Assembly (NCBI GenBank): GCA_947632425.1
Contig: CANRPG010000117.1
Coordinates: forward strand, 1-6,468
DNA from: an uncultured Clostridia bacterium
GTDB lineage: Bacteria; Bacillota; Clostridia; Oscillospirales; Ruminococcaceae
DNA length: 6,468 nucleotides
Direction of reading: 5' to 3'
This document shows, piece after piece, positions 1 to 5,755 of the stretch; within the stretch, counting starts at the first letter, position 1; each line of letters starts with the position of its first letter. The notes below the pieces were generated by a model. That model saw only the letters and a list, made by a program, of their open reading frames with translations, was not told the origin of the DNA and searched no databases. Position numbers and translations under genes: made by a program.

Positions 1-33
1 AATATACAACTTGCAAAAATTTTTCAAAAGGTC

Positions 34-62
34 TTGTTATTTAATTAAAAATAGTCTATAAT
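34..62 (+). promoter_or_regulatory. sigma-A promoter of ireB
   Basis: The -35 box TTGTTA (34-39) and a perfect -10 box TATAAT (57-62) are separated by 17 bases. Directly upstream, 11-27 is a nearly palindromic A/T tract centred on AAAAATTTTT, placed where an UP element would sit. Transcription would start near 69-70 and leave a 5' leader of about 36 bases. Confidence 0.8.
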
Positions 63-105
63 ATAAATAGGAATTTGAAACGCTCTGACAAAGGAGGCGG
101 ACGCT

Positions 106-351
106 ATGTATGAACAGACTATGACATTTTCGGTAAATGATGACAAAGAAGCTGAGCTTAAGAAAAAGCTGACTATCATTTACGACGCGCTGAAAGAAAA
201 AGGCTACAACCCGATAAATCAGATAGTTGGTTATATTTTGTCGGAGGACCCGACATACATAACCACTTACAACAACGCGAGGAGTTTAGTGCGCCACATT
301 GACCGCGACGACCTGCTGCAAGCGCTCGTCAAGTCGTATCTGAGCAATTAA
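106..351 (+). CDS. ireB: IreB family regulatory phosphoprotein (UPF0297/DUF965)
   Basis: This 81-residue cytoplasmic protein matches the IreB/YrzL family along its whole length. The hallmark block [11 protein letters not shown] lies at residues 33-43, followed by the [13 protein letters not shown] block at 47-59 and a charged C-terminal helix. The family is usually 80-90 residues long, so this copy is complete. In Enterococcus faecalis, IreB is phosphorylated on N-terminal threonines by the PASTA kinase IreK and negatively affects cephalosporin resistance. Here Thr5 and Thr7 are available in the matching N-terminal segment. The start is fixed by AAGGAGG at 91-97, eight bases before ATG. In many Firmicutes the gene is followed by ruvX (yrrK) and yrzB, but here it stands alone with its own promoter and terminator. 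Family assignment is very secure; the regulatory role is inferred from orthologues. Confidence 0.95.
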   Translation: MYEQTMTFSVNDDKEAELKKKLTIIYDALKEKGYNPINQIVGYILSEDPTYITTYNNARSLVRHIDRDDLLQALVKSYLSN

Positions 352-366
352 GCTGAACCGAAATGC

Positions 367-403
367 AGACCGTGTACCGTGGGTATGCGGTCTTTTTGTT
401 TTT
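367..403 (+). terminator. intrinsic terminator of ireB
   Basis: A 12-bp hairpin has arms 367-378 and 382-393 and a three-base loop. Its stem is fully paired, including two G-T wobbles in the middle, and is followed by a T-rich tract at 394-403 interrupted by one G. It lies 15 bases after the ireB stop and should end the transcript cleanly. Confidence 0.9.
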
Positions 404-647
404 AAGCAGCGTATCGCCTCACCCAAGTCGGTTTTTGCAGGCATCTTTCCGCCAATACGTCGTTGCCCTCCCTTGCCATACACAAAGTATGCCTGCGGTC
501 GGTCGCCTAGTCTTGACGAAAATCTGCTCTGCAAAAACTGCTGCGCACCTCAACACCGAGGGGTTGAGGCGGCTCGGGTTCGGCTCTCCACTGCTATAAA
601 TAATTTCGAGGAAACAGCAAATAATATCGTTGAAAGGAGTTTTGAAA
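404..647. other. intergenic stretch before pdaA, no gene supported
   Basis: I see no convincing gene here; the open frames on both strands lack ribosome binding sites and family resemblance. One 7-bp hairpin (548-554 with 563-569, loop of eight) lacks a T tract. TTGACG at 513-518 has no -10 box at the right distance. TATAAA at 595-600 could be the -10 box of the pdaA promoter, but no good -35 box precedes it. Read on the minus strand, about 515-546 loosely resembles the end of the repeat module at 3853-3885. Confidence 0.5.
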
Positions 648-1517
648 ATGAAGATAATAAGGACTGCTTTGGCGATAGTGGGCGCGGCTGCTCTTGCAGG
701 AATGGGCGCAGGTGCGGCAAAGAGCATCGGGCTTTGGAGCGAGGACTGCGAGAAATACATTCAGGCGGCTGAAAGCTATGTGCGCGGAGCTGTTGAAGTT
801 TTGGAAAATGTGAACAATGTGGGGCTGAGCACCGAAAAGCACGGCTACGGGCAGGGCGTTATTGTTGACGGCGAGAACAGACCTGTTGGGGCAACAGATT
901 TCAACGCGGCTTACTCGCAGTATGGTGCGTATGCTTTGAAAGATACGGACGAAAAGGTCATCTACCTGACGTTTGATCAGGGGTATGAGAACGGCTATAC
1001 CTCGAAAATTCTGGACGTGCTGAAAGAAAAGGGCGTTAAGGCGACGTTTTTTGTGGTCGGCGATTACGCGAAACGCAATGAGGATCTGGTGAAGCGCATG
1101 ATAGACGAGGGGCACACGGTGGGCAACCACACGATGTCGCACTACTCGATGCCCGACCTTTCGCAGGCAGAGTGTGCGGAGGAGATAAACTCTCTGCATG
1201 AGTATGTTAAAGAGCACTACGGCTATGAGATGACGCTGCTTCGTCCGCCGATGGGGGAGTACTCGGAGGCTTCGCTGGCGTACACCAAAGACTGCGGCTA
1301 CGAGACGGTGCTGTGGAGCTTTGCATACGCCGACTGGGACGTGAACCAGCAGCCCGACCCAGCGCAGGCAAAAGAGAAGATAGTTTCGTCGGCGCATAAT
1401 GGCGCGATATACCTGCTGCACTCGGTCTCGCAGACAAATGCTGAGATACTCGGCGAGGTGATAGACAGGCTGAGGGAAGAAGGGTACACTTTTGGACTGT
1501 TAGAGGCTAGCTGCTAG
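648..1517 (+). CDS. pdaA: PdaA-type polysaccharide deacetylase (delta-lactam-biosynthetic de-N-acetylase)
   Basis: This 289-residue carbohydrate esterase family 4 protein should remove the N-acetyl group from muramic acid in peptidoglycan, the step that lets muramic-delta-lactam form in spore cortex. It begins with a hydrophobic signal or anchor segment (residues about 4-24), so it works outside the cytoplasm. The NodB domain runs from about residue 103 to the end: TFDQGYENGYT (108-118) with Asp110 as the likely catalytic base, GNHTMSH with metal ligands His161 and His165, RPPMG (199-203), DWDVNQQ (229-235) and LLHSVS with His258. The ENGYT and DWxVxQQ signatures are those of Bacillus PdaA rather than of general chitin or xylan deacetylases. 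The ATG at 648 is chosen because AAAGGAG at 633-639 sits eight bases upstream; a TTG at 630 lies before that site and is unlikely. Gln111 replaces the second Asp of the usual metal triad. The last few codons overlap the start of a repeat. Confidence 0.93.
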   Translation: MKIIRTALAIVGAAALAGMGAGAAKSIGLWSEDCEKYIQAAESYVRGAVEVLENVNNVGLSTEKHGYGQGVIVDGENRPVGATDFNAAYSQYGAYALKDTDEKVIYLTFDQGYENGYTSKILDVLKEKGVKATFFVVGDYAKRNEDLVKRMIDEGHTVGNHTMSHYSMPDLSQAECAEEINSLHEYVKEHYGYEMTLLRPPMGEYSEASLAYTKDCGYETVLWSFAYADWDVNQQPDPAQAKEKIVSSAHNGAIYLLHSVSQTNAEILGEVIDRLREEGYTFGLLEASC

Positions 1518-1770
1518 AGGTAAGAACGGTTTTGCTGCTAGAAGCAAGATAATTAGAGGCAAGAGGCAAGAGAATGCTTTTTACAGTTTAGCGCATACTT
1601 TTCAAAATCACATCTTGCCCTATTAGAAGTTAGAGGTTAGAAACGGTTTCATTGCTTTTGCGTGAGACTGTTTTCTATCAGAGGCAAGAGGTTAAGAAGC
1701 AAGAGGCAAGAAGTTGCTTTTTATAGCTCTGCGCAAACTTATAAAAATGCTTGTCTTGCTTCTTGCCTCT
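1500..1770. repeat. imperfect tandem duplication of a heptamer-containing intergenic module
   Basis: Two consecutive units resemble each other in order. Each starts with a TAGAGGTAAGA- or TAGAGGTTAGA-like stretch and AACGGTTT (about 1516-1532 and 1632-1648). A less conserved part follows, then AGAGGCAAGAGG (1555-1566 and 1680-1691). Each then has a TGCTTTTTAYAG segment and GCGCAWACTT (about 1574-1600 and 1714-1740), and ends in CTTGC. Within them the motifs AGAGGCA and TTAGARR recur with a seven-base period, for example across 1553-1572 and 1623-1641. No open frame spanning them has a ribosome binding site. Confidence 0.75.
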
Positions 1771-1854
1771 GGGTAGACCGCAGGAATGGAAATCTGTCGC
1801 AGGGGTTGGAAGAATGTTTCTAACCTCTAACCTCTCACTTCTAACTTCTGATAG
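1620..1854. repeat. element bounded by inverted repeats built from heptamers
   Basis: A perfect 16-bp inverted repeat joins 1629-1644 with 1816-1831. The outer ends also match: CTATTAGAAGTTAGA at 1620-1634 and the complement of CTATCAGAAGTTAGA at 1840-1854. The right arm carries two extra heptamer-like units. Nested inside is a second perfect 12-bp inverted repeat, 1702-1713 with 1759-1770. The whole could fold into a long stem. It has the size of a miniature element but encodes no transposase, and I see no clear target-site duplication. Confidence 0.75.
1780..1854. repeat. intergenic repeat module 1, left part, copy A
   Basis: From GCAG at 1780, the sequence matches 3473-3509 in about 28 of 37 positions, including the shared core TGGAAATCTGYCGC. 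Both copies then continue into TTCTAAC and end in TCTGATAG (1847-1854 here, 3527-3534 in copy B). Copy A has about 16 extra bases of heptamer sequence. This segment is also the right arm of the inverted-repeat element. Confidence 0.7.
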
Positions 1855-1879
1855 CTTATTCTTCCGGCGGCGTTTAGGG

Positions 1880-1970
1880 GGAGTGGAGGAAACGGAGGAG
1901 AAAGCACGGGTGTGGTGAGAGATTGGAAGCGTGGGGCGGTGAACAGCTCCGCAGGCTGCGCGTAAGCGCA
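1880..1970. repeat. intergenic repeat module 2, copy A, with GTAA-loop hairpin
   Basis: The purine-rich block at 1880-1900 matches 3666-3686 in 18 of 21 positions. About 34 bases further on comes GGCGGTGAACAGCTCCGC (1935-1952), which resembles GCGCGGTGAATGCGCTCGC (3718-3736). A 5-bp hairpin with a GTAA (GNRA-type) loop closes the module (stem 1957-1961 and 1966-1970). The promoter of the next gene begins 58 bases later. No gene is supported. Confidence 0.65.
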
Positions 1971-2027
1971 AACAATAAGCAAAAAACAACGCGCAAAAGC
2001 AGAAGTCACAACTTTTTGCTTCTTGTA

Positions 2028-2056
2028 TTGACTTTGGGGAAATTTAGTGCTATCAT
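2028..2056 (+). promoter_or_regulatory. sigma-A promoter of the membrane-anchored protein gene
   Basis: The -35 box TTGACT (2028-2033) and -10 box TATCAT (2051-2056) are 17 bases apart, and TG at 2048-2049 gives an extended -10. A second TATAAT at 2057-2062 would need a 23-base spacer from the same -35 box and is less likely to be used. The leader would be about 50 bases long. Confidence 0.75.
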
Positions 2057-2111
2057 TATAATGCAGTATTATGTAAAATATGCACGAATTTTATGCAGCG
2101 GAGGTATACAT

Positions 2112-3440
2112 ATGACCAAATTTAGCAAAAGAACCAAACGCACAATAATTCTATGCGCGGTATTTGCACTGATAGCCGCAGCCATTATTGCTTCTGTGCT
2201 GATCTATGCCCACGTTACCGCCGAAAAAGATATAATAACACGCGAAAATCTTTCCAAGATCCTCGAAGATGCCCCACAGGCGCTTGGTGAGAAGTATGTC
2301 AACTTAACACTGCCTGACAGTATTTCTTTGGGCGGTGTGGACAAACTACAAAAAGTATCGATAAAATGGCTGCATCTTATGACCGAGGAAGAGGCGGCAG
2401 ACACGGTGATGGATCTGTGCGCGACCGTAAATAAAGACCCCATAACCAAAAGCGACCTTACGATCAACCGCCCGGAGCTTGACGGAAAAACGAGCTATGC
2501 GGTGCGCTATTATCCGAAAGAAGGAGACTATGAGAGCCCCGACGACCCGAATGCATTTTTCTGCATGGTAGTAGACGGCTATAATTTTGAGCTGACAAAC
2601 TATTACTGGCTTCAGAAAGTTTGCGGCTTCGGAAAATACGAAAAATGGTACAGCGCTGACAGCAGCGGACTTGCCGACGTTGTTTACAAGGTAGACGGGC
2701 AGGACTATTCAGCACAGCAGGCTCTTGAGTACGCAAACACCGTTGTTGAAAAATACAAAGACTACTACAAAGAATTTGAAGTTGTGCCACAGTATATAAT
2801 AGCAAGCAAAAACGACTTTAACGAGGAGTATTCTTATGCTGTGCGATATGCTTTTAAGTACGGCGGAGTTGAGATAAGCGATACGGGCTCTTATGAGCCG
2901 ATGAACGACAGAGACTATGTTTATCAGGACGCCGATCTTACTGTGCGTGTGGCGTCTCCCGACAAGCTGATGACCATATTCAGCCGCATGGAGGGCTTCG
3001 ATGTGAGCGCCGAAGATATAACGGAAGATCTCGTTACGCTGTCGTCGGCGCTGAGCCATACAAGCAAAACGCTTGCAGAAAACTTCATGCAGGAGATAAG
3101 TGACATAGATATAGTGTATCTTGGCAAACAGGAACTTATAGACTACACATACACTGCCAACATAGAGGACGAGAACGGAAATGTTATCGGAACTACCGAA
3201 GAAACGGTCAAAATAGACGGCGACGATGTTATAGATTTTATCCCGATGTGGCGTTTCAAGGTGAAAGAGATAAGCAGCGATATGAGTATGCCTGCGTACA
3301 TATGCATTTATGTAGATATGCAGACGGGCGAGATGATAATGCTCAACGACCGCACCGGGGTGTATATCTCCGAAAAGGATATAGAAGAAGCAAAACAGCA
3401 AAACGTTGATATATACGCTAATGTTATGAGGGTGAATTAA
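2112..3440 (+). CDS. uncharacterised protein with one N-terminal membrane anchor
   Basis: I do not recognise the family. The 442-residue product starts with a basic stretch and one hydrophobic helix (residues about 11-33), so the rest should lie outside the membrane. There is no lipobox. Two parts share the peptide SYAVRY (residues 128-133 and 241-246) in similar surroundings, which suggests an internal duplication. The C-terminal end has IPMWRF (377-382) and later YVDMQTGEMIML (400-411), a pattern seen in PepSY-like and YycI-like extracellular domains; that is a weak inference. The ATG at 2112 is chosen because GGAGG at 2100-2104 lies seven bases upstream and the promoter lies just before it. 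The open frame extends back to 1923, but that part runs through repeat sequence and the promoter. The gene is transcribed alone, and its role is unknown. Confidence 0.88.
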   Translation: MTKFSKRTKRTIILCAVFALIAAAIIASVLIYAHVTAEKDIITRENLSKILEDAPQALGEKYVNLTLPDSISLGGVDKLQKVSIKWLHLMTEEEAADTVMDLCATVNKDPITKSDLTINRPELDGKTSYAVRYYPKEGDYESPDDPNAFFCMVVDGYNFELTNYYWLQKVCGFGKYEKWYSADSSGLADVVYKVDGQDYSAQQALEYANTVVEKYKDYYKEFEVVPQYIIASKNDFNEEYSYAVRYAFKYGGVEISDTGSYEPMNDRDYVYQDADLTVRVASPDKLMTIFSRMEGFDVSAEDITEDLVTLSSALSHTSKTLAENFMQEISDIDIVYLGKQELIDYTYTANIEDENGNVIGTTEETVKIDGDDVIDFIPMWRFKVKEISSDMSMPAYICIYVDMQTGEMIMLNDRTGVYISEKDIEEAKQQNVDIYANVMRVN

Positions 3441-3452
3441 AAGAGCGATTGG

Positions 3453-3476
3453 CTGCTGTCGGTGAATAAACAGCAG
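3453..3476 (+). other. hairpin after the membrane-anchored protein gene
   Basis: A 7-bp stem (3453-3459 CTGCTGT with 3470-3476 ACAGCAG, loop of ten) lies 13 bases after the stop codon. No T tract follows, so it is not a standard intrinsic terminator. It could stabilise the 3' end or act together with the adjoining repeat; the overlapping CAGATGT (3474-3480) can instead pair with ACATCTG (3524-3530). Confidence 0.5.
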
Positions 3477-3550
3477 ATGTGGAAATCTGCCGCGAGAGTT
3501 GTAAAAATGGCTTCTAACTTCTTACATCTGATAGCGCAAGAAGTTGACTT
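3473..3550. repeat. intergenic repeat module 1, copy B, with piece of the heptamer module
   Basis: 3473-3509 aligns with 1780-1816 (about 28 of 37 identical), continuing through TTCTAAC to TCTGATAG (3527-3534). Immediately after it, GCAAGAAGTTG followed by a CTTTTT run (3536-3552) matches 1706-1722 of the tandem duplication apart from one added base. This copy thus joins two modules found separately in the gap upstream of the membrane-anchored protein gene. Confidence 0.65.
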
Positions 3551-3947
3551 TTTGTGATACGGATCTATGCTGATTTTGAGAAATATACCCCACCCACTTA
3601 CCGACCATAGAAAAGTGCAGGAAGAATTTACTTCCAGCGAAGCGGTAAGGAGTGGGGAGAGAGCCGGAGTGGAGAAAATGGAGTAGTGCGTGCGGCTGGG
3701 CGAGGGGCAGGGAGTGGGCGCGGTGAATGCGCTCGCTGAAAAATACAATTCAGATACGCACAAAGTTTTTAGAGAATGGGAAGAAGCCTCGAAGAGGGTT
3801 CTTCGGCACTTGCCAGACTGCTCGCAGGCGGTCAACGTGTGCGCTCCTGCGCGCTGCGTAAGCAGCAATTTTTTACAGAAAATCGGCTTGAAATTTGTTA
3901 AAAATATTGAAAATCTGCTATGGGGCAGGGTGGGTGAGTAAAAGACC
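3551..3947. repeat. gene-free stretch with repeat module 2, copy B
   Basis: The purine-rich block at 3666-3686 and the GCGGTGAA block near 3718-3736 match the module at 1880-1952. About 115 bases with no counterpart follow, and then a 5-bp hairpin with a GTAA loop (stem 3853-3857 and 3862-3866), here followed by six Ts (3869-3874), which makes it a weak terminator candidate. A small hairpin GGAAG/CTTCC lies at 3620-3635. An open frame on the plus strand across 3690-3941 has no ribosome binding site and runs through the repeat, so I do not call it a gene. Confidence 0.55.
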
Positions 3948-3976
3948 TTGACATTCGGGCTCGATGGTGTTATAAT
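3948..3976 (+). promoter_or_regulatory. consensus extended -10 promoter of the lipoprotein gene
   Basis: The promoter is perfect: TTGACA (3948-3953), 17 bases, TATAAT (3971-3976), with TG at 3968-3969 as the extended -10 motif. It predicts strong constitutive expression unless another factor intervenes, and gives a leader of about 70 bases. Confidence 0.92.
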
Positions 3977-4021
3977 GTCTTTAGAATGTGGCTGTATGCC
4001 CGTTCTTCGGTTTGGTAAAGT

Positions 4022-4034
4022 CGGTCTTTGACCG
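4022..4034 (+). promoter_or_regulatory. leader hairpin just before the lipoprotein ribosome binding site
   Basis: CGGTC (4022-4026) and GACCG (4030-4034) form a perfect 5-bp stem with a TTT loop. It ends six bases before the AGAGGAGG binding site (4041-4048). It leaves that site free, so it may protect the messenger's 5' region or affect ribosome entry. Its function is inferred from position only. Confidence 0.4.
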
Positions 4035-4055
4035 TTGACAAGAGGAGGTCATTTT

Positions 4056-5696
4056 ATGAAACTCACGAAAAAATTTATGGCGGCTGCGGTTTCGCTCACC
4101 CTTTCGGCTTCGATGCTGCTTTCGGGCTGCGGCAAGGTTGAGGGCGATGCTGACGACAAGGCTGCTCAAAAAGTAGGCAACATCTCAGAAAGCGCGAAGC
4201 TGGCGGTAAGCACGGTCGGCAACACTGCGGAGAATATCAAGGACATTTTCACGGGGCAGGCTGACAAGGCGTTCTCGGGCGAGTTGTCGGTAAGTTTTGG
4301 CGCTGACGCTGCTAAGGAACTTGGCGTTGACAAGCTGGAGGACATTGCGCTTACATCGGACGTTAAGGCGAAAGACGGCAACATTGAAACGCTGCTGGGC
4401 ATAAAATACGGCAAAGATGAGCTTATAAATGCTGACATAATACGCGATGAATCTACGGGAAACATATACTTTGGCAGCAAGCAGCTTTCTTCGGCGTACC
4501 TTTATGTAACGGGTGAGGAGATAGAAGCTGCGATAGGCGAGATTGAAGGCGAGCTTGGCGATGAAATAGGCACGAACACGTTGACAGAGGCGATCACTGT
4601 TGATCCGTACCTTACGATGAACGGCGAAGAGATGTCCGATGAGGACGTACAGATGCTTGAAAAGAAGCTTGATGAATACGCTGAGGAGATAGAGAAAAAT
4701 GCTCCGCAGGGCGCCGAAGGCGAAAAAGTTACGGGCGATATAGATGGTGTAAGCTACACGCTGGACAGCAAAGAATACATAGTAAGCGGCAATGATGCAC
4801 TGAACATGGTGACGGCTGTTGCTGATAAGCTGAAGGCTGACGACGAACTTCTGGATATGTTCACGAAATACTTTGAGGCGCAGCAGGTAAGCAAGCAGGA
4901 TATTATTGATGCGGTCGACGAACTTGTTGCAGAACTGAAAGATTCGGACGATCTGAGCGAGACTGTGCCGTTTACTGCATACTATCAGGACGATGCATTT
5001 GCAGGTATGGCGTTTGACATTGACGGACAGTCGCTTAATATGCTGTGGTATGTTGAGGACGAGGCTGCGTGCGGAAGTCTTGATGTTGACAGCGACAGCG
5101 AAAAGGTCAACATGACTGCGAGCGCGAAGATAGACGACGGCGCGACCGATGTTTCGGCGAAGCTTGATATACCCGGCGAGGCGAGCATGAGCTTTAAGAT
5201 AGATGATTTCATGATAGTTGACGAAGAGACGGGTGCATTCAAGGGCAGCGTTGACATTTCGGTAAGCGACAGCGAGCAGACTATGGGCATCACGGCGAAG
5301 TCGGATTCGACGTCTTCAAAACTGGACATGAGCGCTCAGATGAGCATGAACGGTGAGAAGCTGATAAGCATATCGCTGACGGGCAAAGAGACGAAGGCTA
5401 CCGACATAAAGATACCTAGCGGAAAGACATTTGACGCGACTGACGATGAGCAGCTTGAGCAATACGCGGCGACTATGGATCCCGACAAGTTCCAAAAGGA
5501 CATAAAGAAAGCTCTGGGCGATGATCTGTACTCGGCGATATTCGACAGCGGCTATGATGATCATGATTACGATTATGATATTGACGATTATTATGATCCG
5601 TATGAAGAAGACTACGGCAACGGCGTTGGCGATGACGACGAGCCTTACACGGGTATAGGCAAGGCTGACGGATATTTTGGTGACTTGGAGTTTTAA
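4056..5696 (+). CDS. uncharacterised lipoprotein with Asp/Tyr-rich C-terminal tail
   Basis: The 546-residue product has a classic lipoprotein signal: basic MKLTKK, a hydrophobic core and lipobox LSGC with Cys25 as the lipidated residue, so it should sit on the outer face of the membrane. I do not recognise the family of the mature part. It contains alternating beta-like stretches rich in Asp, Ser and Lys, acidic helical parts (about residues 155-170 and 190-215), and segments such as FTAYYQDDAFAGMAFDID (306-323). The last 50 residues turn into a low-complexity tail: between 499 and 530 there are 12 Asp, 3 Glu and 7 Tyr, which could bind cations or a basic partner. The ATG at 4056 follows AGAGGAGG (4041-4048) by seven bases; an in-frame TTG at 4035 lies before that site and is rejected. 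It has a strong promoter and a terminator of its own, and no function can be assigned. Confidence 0.92.
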   Translation: MKLTKKFMAAAVSLTLSASMLLSGCGKVEGDADDKAAQKVGNISESAKLAVSTVGNTAENIKDIFTGQADKAFSGELSVSFGADAAKELGVDKLEDIALTSDVKAKDGNIETLLGIKYGKDELINADIIRDESTGNIYFGSKQLSSAYLYVTGEEIEAAIGEIEGELGDEIGTNTLTEAITVDPYLTMNGEEMSDEDVQMLEKKLDEYAEEIEKNAPQGAEGEKVTGDIDGVSYTLDSKEYIVSGNDALNMVTAVADKLKADDELLDMFTKYFEAQQVSKQDIIDAVDELVAELKDSDDLSETVPFTAYYQDDAFAGMAFDIDGQSLNMLWYVEDEAACGSLDVDSDSEKVNMTASAKIDDGATDVSAKLDIPGEASMSFKIDDFMIVDEETGAFKGSVDISVSDSEQTMGITAKSDSTSSKLDMSAQMSMNGEKLISISLTGKETKATDIKIPSGKTFDATDDEQLEQYAATMDPDKFQKDIKKALGDDLYSAIFDSGYDDHDYDYDIDDYYDPYEEDYGNGVGDDDEPYTGIGKADGYFGDLEF

Positions 5697-5710
5697 GTTA
5701 TAGCAATAAT

Positions 5711-5739
5711 AAAAGGAGGGCGTGAAGTCCTCCTTTTTT
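5711..5739. terminator. bidirectional intrinsic terminator between convergent genes
   Basis: AAAAGGAGG (5711-5719) pairs perfectly with CCTCCTTTT (5729-5737), and the stem can be extended by a G-T and a C-G pair. On the plus strand it ends in a T run (5734-5739), 14 bases after the lipoprotein stop. Read on the minus strand, the stem ends in TTTTATTATT and lies about 17 bases after the stop of the convergent gene, so it can serve both. Confidence 0.9.
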
Positions 5740-5755
5740 GTTGCACGTAAGCGGC

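Noticed and set aside
513..541. Promoter with TTGACG at 513-518 for pdaA
   Set aside because: No acceptable -10 box occurs 16-18 bases downstream.
594..1421. Long minus-strand open frame opposite pdaA
   Set aside because: It is a shadow of pdaA, whose family motifs, start signal and length are all convincing.
1553..1850. CRISPR array
   Set aside because: The repeats are seven-base units, degenerate and directly adjacent, without regular spacers or cas genes.
1620..1854. Insertion sequence
   Set aside because: There are terminal inverted repeats but no transposase and no clear target-site duplication, so only a non-autonomous repeat element can be supported.
1678..1989. Minus-strand open frame of 103 codons with repeated SEVRSERLEVR-like peptide
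   Set aside because: The peptide repeat is only the translation of the heptamer repeats; there is no ribosome binding site, and the homologous copy near 3473-3534 is not kept as a coding frame of similar length.
1923..2111. N-terminal extension of the membrane-anchored protein by 63 codons
   Set aside because: The stretch runs through repeat module 2 and the promoter (2028-2056), its ATG has no ribosome binding site, and the ATG at 2112 has GGAGG at the right distance followed by a normal membrane anchor.
3453..3480. Intrinsic terminator of the membrane-anchored protein gene
   Set aside because: The 7-bp hairpin is not followed by a T tract.
3690..3941. 83-codon open frame in the gap before the lipoprotein gene
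   Set aside because: It starts with GTG without a ribosome binding site, lies across repeat module 2 with its GTAA hairpin, and shows no family resemblance.
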